A DNA stretch of 64,000 bases, taken from Macrocystis pyrifera. Its lineage: Eukaryota > Sar > Phaeophyceae > Laminariales > Laminariaceae. The notes beneath the pieces are model-generated. The model did not search any database. It worked only from the letters and a program-made list of their open reading frames with translations, and had not been told where the DNA came from. The stretch spans positions 563,501-627,500 of the forward strand of contig JASSKH010000043.1 of assembly GCA_031763025.1 (NCBI GenBank), read 5' to 3'. Below are positions 57,083 through 64,000 of the stretch, piece by piece. Each line of letters starts with the position of its first letter. Positions within the stretch are counted from its first letter, which is position 1. A program made the position numbers and the translations under genes.

Positions 57083-57453
57083 CCCCCCCCCTGGCTGAGG
57101 CCGACAAAGCAATAGAGAGTAGAACTCACATAGTAGGAGAATGTGAAATATACAAGGAGGAACGGGATGTGTTAGAAGAGGAGATGAGGAAAATAGACGA
57201 ATGTGACATGGAGGAGTTTGATACAATTAATAGCAGCGAGAAAACGATCGCTATCCTAGGAGATAGATGGTGGCCACAGGAGGCCAAACAGGAAGGGGAT
57301 AAGATTAGCAAATTGTTTCGATGTAATTTATGGAAACAACGTAGTGAGCGCCCAATTGTTGGAGGTGTCTCTATTAGGAGTAGGAACGGTGCTCCGTCTC
57401 GAAAGGGATGCGTGGTCAATGGTCAAATGACTAAAGCAAGCAACAAATGAGTA
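57083..57453 (+). mobile_element. LINE 3'-terminal coding fragment
   Basis: After poly-C, an open frame ends at 57,450 and encodes a C-terminal tail typical of non-LTR retrotransposon polyproteins: a zinc-binding-like THIVGECEIYKEERDVLEEE, then AILGDRWWPQEAK and a basic Arg/Ser-rich end. No catalytic reverse transcriptase motifs are present, so this is only the 3' end of a truncated element. It is followed by a second poly-C run (57,453-57,469). The 51.4-kb fragment is the same 3' end. Confidence 0.7.
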
Positions 57454-57550
57454 CCCCCCCCCCCCCCCCCTGGCTGAGGCCGACGTGCTCCGTCCCGGCA
57501 TTGTAGGGATTCGAGGGTCTATGGTCATACGACTACGGCCATGCATGATA
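57453..57550 (+). repeat. Poly-C joined to a third fragment of element Q
   Basis: Poly-C is followed by CTGGCTGAGGCCGAC, the same 15 bases that follow poly-C at 57,091. Here it switches into GTGCTCCGTCCCGGCATTGT and GTCTATGGTCATACGACTAC of element Q, instead of the LINE frame. The join looks like a template switch. Confidence 0.7.
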
Positions 57551-57559
57551 ATGCGTACG

Positions 57560-60500
57560 TGGCATATTCAAACATTCTCGATGACGATGGAGTGCCAAAA
57601 ATCCGCCATGTATTTGTTTCTGGAAACCAGCAGACAGCTGCTGTACTGTAATGCCTGCTCGTCATGTTGCGTCACAACCGACGGGATGGCAGGAAGGATA
57701 CTCAGGCGTCCTGGATTCGGTTGTCGAGTCAAACAACAGAGATGGTGGGGAAGACGTTGTCATCCATTGACAGTAGAAAACCCTGATAAAGCTGATTCAA
57801 TTGAAATTGAAGACTCATAAAACCGTTTAAAGCTGCCTTAGTCGATTATTCGCCTGCCGTGCTCGATACCACCGTAGGTGTACACGCGTTCGCGCTGTGT
57901 CGCGGTAGAAAGTGGTTTATTTCTGATCATCGATGACCACCAATGAGTAAGGTCATCTGCAAGCAGGCAGTAGACTTTGGGCATTTGGTACTAAGATTGC
58001 ATTATCAGCGTGTTCGCTAATTTCAAGTCCGGATGGTCTGACTGCCCCGTAGTCGGAGGATGAGTGCAAATGTATTTATCTCAGAACGCATTTTTTAATG
58101 CGCGTACACTAAGGCGCGATATACTATTGCTGTAAAGCACGCGACGCCACATAAGAAACTCGTAATATGGACCAGGCTCGAATTTCGGCTGAAAACAAGA
58201 GTGTTTTTATGCGTTCTGTACAGAAATCGAGCTCAAGTTTGTACCCTCCCAATTTGTTGAGTGCTGTCGCGCACTGAATGCTGAATTGATCGGTATGTGA
58301 CAAGACAAAACCTAGGAAGTTCCTGGCATAGAGGGCCTTGGCAGCCCAACCCTACTAGGTAACGTTATGATAGCAGGGTATCTGCATGTAGCAAGTTCGG
58401 TGGACGTCCGCTGTTAACCGGGCTTGTGAGCTTCGAACGTAAAGTATAAGAGACGATGAGAGGCGACCATAGAGAAAGAAGTGATCCAGGTGGGCGCCAC
58501 CAACCTCAATGAAATTGGAAAGATACACGCTCTACCGAAATAAATACCATACAGGCCATTGTTGTGACAGACCCTCAGAAACGTCCCCTGTTACTTGCTG
58601 GTGGGGGTCGATACCCCCTCGTGGCAGGTCGGCTACATGCTCCGTGCTTTTGTCTATGTTCCGACTACCAACATCCGACGACCGGGACTCTTCTTGAAAC
58701 GTTCTTGTACGTCTAACCGTGGCAGCGCCGCATGGTGATGACTATTTCCGCGTGTCACGTAGATAGACCGCGGAATATTGTCCGTCGTTTATAGTGCTCT
58801 TCTTACTTCAAGATCCGACCGTCAGCCCGGAAAAAGATCATTATCGATATACCTGCGGCTGTTTGAGATCGAAAGGAGTCTTCCCACAGCTAGGTCGCCG
58901 GATCGTGAGGACCCCCTTAAATCTCATGCGTTTTGGGTTGTTGCAATGAGCAATGCGCTTGATTAACGACGCATCAAACGCGTTCGCGGACGATATGGGT
59001 GCACGGCATGTAGCTTTTGTCAGATGGATGAGACGGTTGGAACAGATCGCTTGACTAATTTGCTTTATTTCCTGGGCGGTACTAAAACGTACCAGGTGAT
59101 GAATGTTTTGTATCCGTTTCTAGTTTCCCGCAGCATGTGAGGCGTCCCCAGGCCGGGACAGATGTTTATTGCCGCTGATGTCGCCCCCTATTGCCACACC
59201 AATAGACCCATCGCGTAGCACTGATCTTTCGCCATACGTATTCGTACAGTGCAGGACACCTGTAATAAGAAACAGGAGTTCGGGCTCGAGCTCAATTTTC
59301 TATTCTTATTCGTTTTTTATTTTTCTGAGCCTTAATTTCGCTAGGCAGATTTTTTTGTTTGGTTTTCAAACGGTCGTCACTCATATTGATACCATTATGG
59401 AATTTCCGCCCGTCGCCAGTCGCGCATACTTACGATCGGCGTCCGGAATCTACCGCGTGTACTCTTGCTGGTGAGCACTGGCGGTAGAAACAAGCCGGCA
59501 AAAACCACAATGCTGTCAAAACAGTTTAACGCCGTCCACGAATATACTGCTGTCCCAGGTCGAACCTGAAAGCATAGGTTTGCTGAGAATCTGAATGTGT
59601 TACTCGGCCACCGGGGCAGGCGGCAGGGTGACTCGACGGCGTCAGGGCTTCTCCCCAGGGGGGTAAAAGGCATGTCTTATATCGCAGCCAAGGCCCAGCC
59701 TGGCGGCTTTCTTCTCTTGGGGAATTGTTTGCCTGCCTTTCTTGTTGCCCAGTTTTTCTAGTATTTATAGGTGTCCTGTACTGTGCTGGCTCCGAGCGCG
59801 CAAGTGTGTGTCCTGACTTTCAGATTGTACGGCTTCCAACCTGGCACTTGACTATGTGGGCTGCGTAGTGCGTCGGCCTGCTGTAGATGACTCAGTTGCC
59901 CATCAGTTACTCGGTATGTTACTGGCTACGTCTACTGCTAACACCAACACGACCCCTTGATGGAGGTGAAACAATATTTGCCATCAGCCATCGAAACTGC
60001 TTACCCAATCAAATTGGTCTACATTGACGTTCATGATAAGTACATACTAAAACTTGTGTGCAAAATACACAAGCGGCGACTGATGCGCGCCGTCGGTGCC
60101 GTCTTCAGGAAATCCCAGACAACCGTTTTCCTTTGGATACTTGAAAGCCGTGTCGAGTAGAACATCGGCCTCCGTACCTACGCCTTTCAAGTCGGCGTAT
60201 AGTCGGTTTTCCGACATCAACACAGCTAAGACATGGGTAGTATTTGTGCAATATACCACGTAAGTACTTGGTCTACGTGGTTAAGGTTCCGCCCTAATGG
60301 CGCGAGGAAGACAACCCAGAACCATCGCACCGCTCTCCGCAGGGGTATAGCCATCTCTCTCGAGCGCTCGTTGGCTTGTTTATCTGATCTCCTGCAGAAC
60401 TAGACTCCACTGAAAAAGCTATTTCTACTCCCAGTTCTTAATTTTGCGGGGCTTGACCGCTTGACCACTTGAAGATGTCTGTATTCTTGAGTCTCCGCCA

Positions 60501-61209
60501 CGAAGAATTGACTGAATGTGTAGCGCGGGCAGGTGGTGCCTCACCGAGGGTTTCGTCATAGCAACTGTTCCCTCAGTACCGCCGAGCTCCCGTCATTTTG
60601 TCTTCGCCCCCATGGTTTATACAATACATCTCCCTGCATTATCTGCCGCTATTCTCATCGCGGCTCTTGTACTTCATTGCCAGGCCCCCCATGGGCCAAT
60701 CTCTTGGATGGCTCTCCGAAAATCGCTGGCATCAGACATCTTGAGCCACTACGGCGGCGTGTCGCCGAATCTCAAGTCCAAGTTTATCCGTTTCCACAAG
60801 CTCGCGATGCGGCAATCGTGATACATCCACGTAGTGTCGACCACGCACTAGAAGCACTATTTATAGAGCTACAATAGATTTGGTGATTTCTTGATATCAA
60901 AACTACTGCAGTTCCAGGTATATTACTGAAAATACCCACTGGGCGACTGGGCGCTAGTGAGTTCAAACGTAGATACCTTGGTCATGAGATATGCCCACTA
61001 TCATTACCACCTTCTCTAGCCGTAAAGCCACGACAATGTATCGGTAGAACAGCAAAACGACAGAAGCTTGTGCTGCCCTGCAAACGGTAAATCTTAGTGA
61101 TGCGTTTGACGACGCTGTTGTTCCTTATGACTACATAGTGGAACACGCCAGTTTGTCGAGGAGCACAAGTGGACCTTGCTCCGTCCGGCCTTTTCGCTGT
61201 CGTGCTAAA
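57560..61209. other. Mostly unique sequence without a defensible gene
   Basis: Several frames of 60-115 codons exist: 57,485-57,820 plus (Cys-containing end CRVKQQRWWGRRCHPL), 59,395-59,673 minus, 60,047-60,259 minus, and 60,516-60,821 and 60,533-60,877 plus (overlapping). None has a start/splice context or motif that I can name, and none recurs in the window. Two neighbouring frames at 60.5-60.9 kb on the same strand look coding-like in composition and could be fragments of a decayed gene. No repeats of note. Confidence 0.35.
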
Positions 61210-61561
61210 GTACCGACATGGCCTTTAGCTTAAAATCAGCTCTTGCCGTCAGTTGCATTCCATAGACGGGCGCTCCGCACAAACAATGCAACAAAACACC
61301 ACAAGCAACCATTTTGTCTATGCGTTTGGTCGGAACGAATAGCGTTCGGTTTTTATGTATTGCTGCGCGCGTGTCAAGCCGGCGTCAACCCTCAAGGCGG
61401 AAAACACCCACGTTTGCGAGACCCTCAAAGTCGTAATTAGTTGTTATTTGCTGGTTCATTAGAGGAAGCTGTGCTCTGCTCAGTTTAACGCACTCCTCCT
61501 GTGCCCCCCTGTCCCTCTGCAACTTCCGAATGCATCAAAGCACCAACCTACCGTGGCAAGA
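61210..61561 (+). promoter_or_regulatory. Conserved 5' flank/leader of the EsV-1-7 gene
   Basis: This flank matches 30,009-30,300 in front of the decayed paralogue (CGACATGGCCTTTAGCTTAA; TGCGAGACCCTC; GAAGCTGTGC). It is also related to the minus-strand leaders at 12.45 and 36.5 kb. In the frame of the repeats it is open from 61,463 (peptide KLCSAQFNALLLCPPV), but no upstream ATG is present. It may be promoter and 5' UTR, or the end of an upstream exon. Confidence 0.5.
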
Positions 61562-62584
61562 ATGAGGCGTTGCTTACACGACTCCTGCACGAGTATCCCG
61601 ACTTTCAATATCGAAGGAAGCAAGCCAGGGGTGTACTGCAAGGAGCATGCCGAGGACGGCATGGTAGATGTCCGTATCAAGAGCTGCTCCAGTATTTCCT
61701 GCACAAAGCGACCGACATTCAATGTTGATGGCAGCAAGACGGCGGTTTACTGCAAGAAGCATGCTGAGGACGGCATGGTGAACGTTCGTTATAAGCGTTG
61801 CTCGCATGATTCCTGTGCGAGGGTGCCGAGTTTCAATGTCGAGGGCAACAAGAAGGCATCGTACTGCAGGCAGCATGCCGAGGACGGCATGGTAGACGTT
61901 CGTAGCAGACGTTGCTCACATGTTTCGTGCACAAAGCGACCAACGTTCAATGTAGAGGGCAGCAAGATGGCGACGTGCTGCAAAGAACATGCCCAGAAAG
62001 GCATGGTGAATGTCCGTGCCAAGTGTTGTTCACATGACTCCTGCACAAGGCGACCGAATTTTAATTTCATTGTGGAGGGCAGCAGGATCGGAGTGTACTG
62101 CAGAGAGCATGCTCTGGACGGCATGGTCGATGTCCATAATAAAAGTTGTTCACATCACTCTTGCAAGAGGCGGCCGACGTTCGACGTTGAGAGTAGCAAA
62201 ACGGCGAGGTACTGCAGGCAGCATGCCTTTGAAGGCATGGTGGACGTCCTCAGCAAGCGTTGCTCACATGTCTCTTGCGTGAAGCAGCCGACATGGGGTA
62301 TAGCGACCTACGGTGCCGCCACTGTATGCGTCCGTCACAGGGACGACCTCTTCGACGGTCTCGTCATCAACTTTAAAGCAAATTGTAAAGTCGCTGGTTG
62401 TGGAAAATACTCGAGATGGGGAACCAACGGGAAACAACCAACCCACTGCCGGGATCACGGCCCCTACGAGGAAGGGCTTATCGACATTGTGGGAACGGAT
62501 CGCGCCAAGGGGGGCTTCCGTTCCCCACCGTCCCGTGCGCGAAAAATCCCCTCCCACGACGTTAAACCTGAATGTTCGTTCTGA
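61562..62584 (+). CDS. EsV-1-7 repeat protein, intact, eight repeats
   Basis: The frame encodes 340 residues from ATG 61,562 (MRRCLHDSC) to a stop at 62,582-62,584. It consists almost wholly of eight consecutive units starting near residues 4, 42, 80, 118, 156, 196, 234 and 275. Units 1-4 and 6 are 38 residues with C-X4-C-X16-C-X2-H and the linker (D/E)GMV(N/D)V. Unit 5 has two extra residues in the core, unit 7 has a longer linker, and unit 8 has X15 and the form CKVAGCGKYSRWG...HCRDH. A basic tail with PPSRARK follows. Cys and His spacing suggests metal binding; the biochemical role of the family is not established, though one Ectocarpus member is a developmental regulator. No signal peptide or membrane segment is seen. 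Upstream sequence is open without ATG, so an extra 5' exon is possible. Confidence 0.88.
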   Translation: MRRCLHDSCTSIPTFNIEGSKPGVYCKEHAEDGMVDVRIKSCSSISCTKRPTFNVDGSKTAVYCKKHAEDGMVNVRYKRCSHDSCARVPSFNVEGNKKASYCRQHAEDGMVDVRSRRCSHVSCTKRPTFNVEGSKMATCCKEHAQKGMVNVRAKCCSHDSCTRRPNFNFIVEGSRIGVYCREHALDGMVDVHNKSCSHHSCKRRPTFDVESSKTARYCRQHAFEGMVDVLSKRCSHVSCVKQPTWGIATYGAATVCVRHRDDLFDGLVINFKANCKVAGCGKYSRWGTNGKQPTHCRDHGPYEEGLIDIVGTDRAKGGFRSPPSRARKIPSHDVKPECSF

Positions 62585-64000
62585 GTCGTTTTTGTGAACC
62601 CGAACGTTGGTGGCTACGGTTCCTCCAGCCGGCCCTTGGTGCGATTGCTTGCAGGAATGCGAAACAGCCTATAATATACAGTAGTCATTGGCCTTTAACC
62701 TTACACAGTAGTCCCTACATATATTGTTCGTTTAGCCAGAAGCACTTGCGCATATCGTGCTCGGGTACCATCGAAAGGTCATGTCCGTGGGAGGCGCAAT
62801 CATAGGGGGCAGTCCGAGCGATCGAAAATACACTTGATGTAGCCTGCTGTAGACACGTTTGCCCCCCAATATCTCGTCGTTGGTAGCTAATGAATCACAT
62901 GAGGAGAATGCAGCAAGGCCTGTAGACCAGGTCGTAGCATTTTAAGACTTGCCTTCAAAAGTTTATCTACCGTGCCCTTTTCGCCTGAGGGATAATACTG
63001 TGGAATACTTCGCCTACAATTTTGTCTTGATGCCCACTTCCGTGCAAGTCACTCATGCCCATAGTATAACGGACCTTTAGTCTGAGGCATGTCGTATGCC
63101 CGTTTATCTCGTTGTTAGCATGGAACTATATATGAAAGAGACATGGGCTACGAGTACGCTACAGAATCGCCACCCGCGATGCTTCGGCGTGAGGCGAAAG
63201 CTGTGTCTTATCTGATTGTCGCATTCTATACAGTAGTGGAGAGCGCATCTCCTGCCTCAAAGCTTGTTTTTGGCGACCACCCGACGTCCGCAGTTAACCA
63301 CTGGTCGGAGCGAACCGTTTTTTTTTGCTGCGTCACAGCGGCGGCCTTCGACGTGGCGGCCACAAGGGCACTCAGCATTGTTTATTCCCAAATCGTTGAT
63401 CGAGATTAACAACATAACGGGTAGTTAGCGGGAAAGGAGTTGTGACACACTGGCAGGGTGATATTCTGGTCGGGCTGGTTCACAGGACATTCCAACGATT
63501 CTTAGTTTGTTAAACTGAGTGTCAGCTGCGGTAATTGCAAACTTGTCTGTCTGACTGCCTGTCCGCATGTCTTTTATATTCGAACAAGTTCCAATGGTCG
63601 ATATAAAAGGTCGTTGCAGATGATGTTTGTACCACGTATTCGACGCTTACGGGCCTTGTATTCTGAAACTTATCATATCACCAAGCAAATTTTAGCCATA
63701 TAATACATCCACCACACCGTACCATCATACCATACCATTGCCACATACCTTGTATTCTCCAAATACCATACCACCAACATACCACATCACATGCCGTGTT
63801 TTTCGCCTTTTGTGATATGAGTGGAGTACTCATGGGCTATAGATATAGATAATATGTTGCAGGCTTGTAGTCTCACGAATACGTTCTTCTCGGAATATTC
63901 CCTAGGGCGGATACCCCGTTAGACGAGAGTAATGTTCCTTAACGCAGATAGGACCACGAAGTGAGAAGTTCTTATATTAGCAGAAGAACGATCGGTAGTC
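62585..64000. other. 3' flank of the EsV-1-7 gene and unassigned end of window
   Basis: The first about 80 bp match the 3' flank of the 30.2-kb pseudogene (TTCCTCCAGCC...ACAGCCTATAATA). The rest is unassigned. A frame of 88 codons at 63,143-63,409 (plus) has an ATG but no motif. From about 63,695 to 63,800 there is a run of ACCATACC/ACCACA-type short repeats. I see no third copy of the segmental duplication starting before the window ends. Confidence 0.4.

Noticed and set aside
57515-57545. 5S rRNA gene start (GTCTATGGTCATACGACTAC)
   Set aside because: Only about 25 bases resemble the 5' end of 5S rRNA. The internal control region and 3' strand are missing, and the segment is part of dispersed element Q (also at 54,270 and 57,020).

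Overview
The window looks like a repeat-rich, gene-poor piece of a stramenopile nuclear genome, most likely a brown alga. The main reason is four loci carrying the EsV-1-7 cysteine repeat (C-X4-C-X16-C-X2-H with a conserved DGMV(N/D)V linker), a family best known from Ectocarpus and other brown algae. AG/GT exon borders, a GTAAGT donor, tRNA-derived SINE-like elements, MITEs and a LINE tail also fit a eukaryote. No bacterial operon, rRNA or intact tRNA was seen.

The dominant structure is an old direct segmental duplication. Copy A runs from the window start to at least 28.3 kb. Copy B starts at about 31.89 kb and can be followed to about 49.5 kb. Flanks shared by the plus-strand EsV-1-7 loci (30.0-31.6 kb and 61.2-62.7 kb) suggest the original unit was about 32 kb and that B was later filled with 11-12 kb of mobile DNA. 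Each copy carries a CCGCGGCAAGAC-type minisatellite hairpin, a minus-strand EsV-1-7 array (10.3-12.3 kb; 34.2-36.4 kb), two members of an unknown exon family (15.0 and 24.0 kb; 39.1 and 46.5 kb), and a plus-strand EsV-1-7 locus (decayed at 30.2 kb; intact at 61.6 kb). The 61.6-kb gene, with eight repeats, is the only clearly intact protein gene.

Because A and B share a parent, each shows empty sites for insertions in the other. Copy A gained or kept an 8-kb block (1.97-10.0 kb) with a broken Pif1-type helicase / C19 ubiquitin-peptidase fusion gene, a long GTA microsatellite, a 1.7-kb tandem-repeat block, a 682-bp fold-back transposon and a tyrosine-recombinase pseudogene. Copy B gained TA-target MITEs, piggyBac-like TTAA-target MITEs (one nested pair), a 599-bp inverted-terminal-repeat element and a 5'-truncated SINE.

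From 49.5 to 57.6 kb the window is a mosaic of SINE, MITE, LINE 3'-end fragments joined by poly-C tracts, tandem duplications and a GACCC-rich satellite. From 57.6 to 61.2 kb and from 62.6 kb to the end I see mostly unique sequence with no gene I can defend.

The most unusual signal is a set of recurrent micro-indels between A and B in which TA in one copy is replaced by TATTAATA, TACCAGGTA or TACTCGTA in the other. These look like transposon excision footprints. The TATTAATA form matches exactly what the TA-target MITE family here (termini TTAC...GTAA) would leave.
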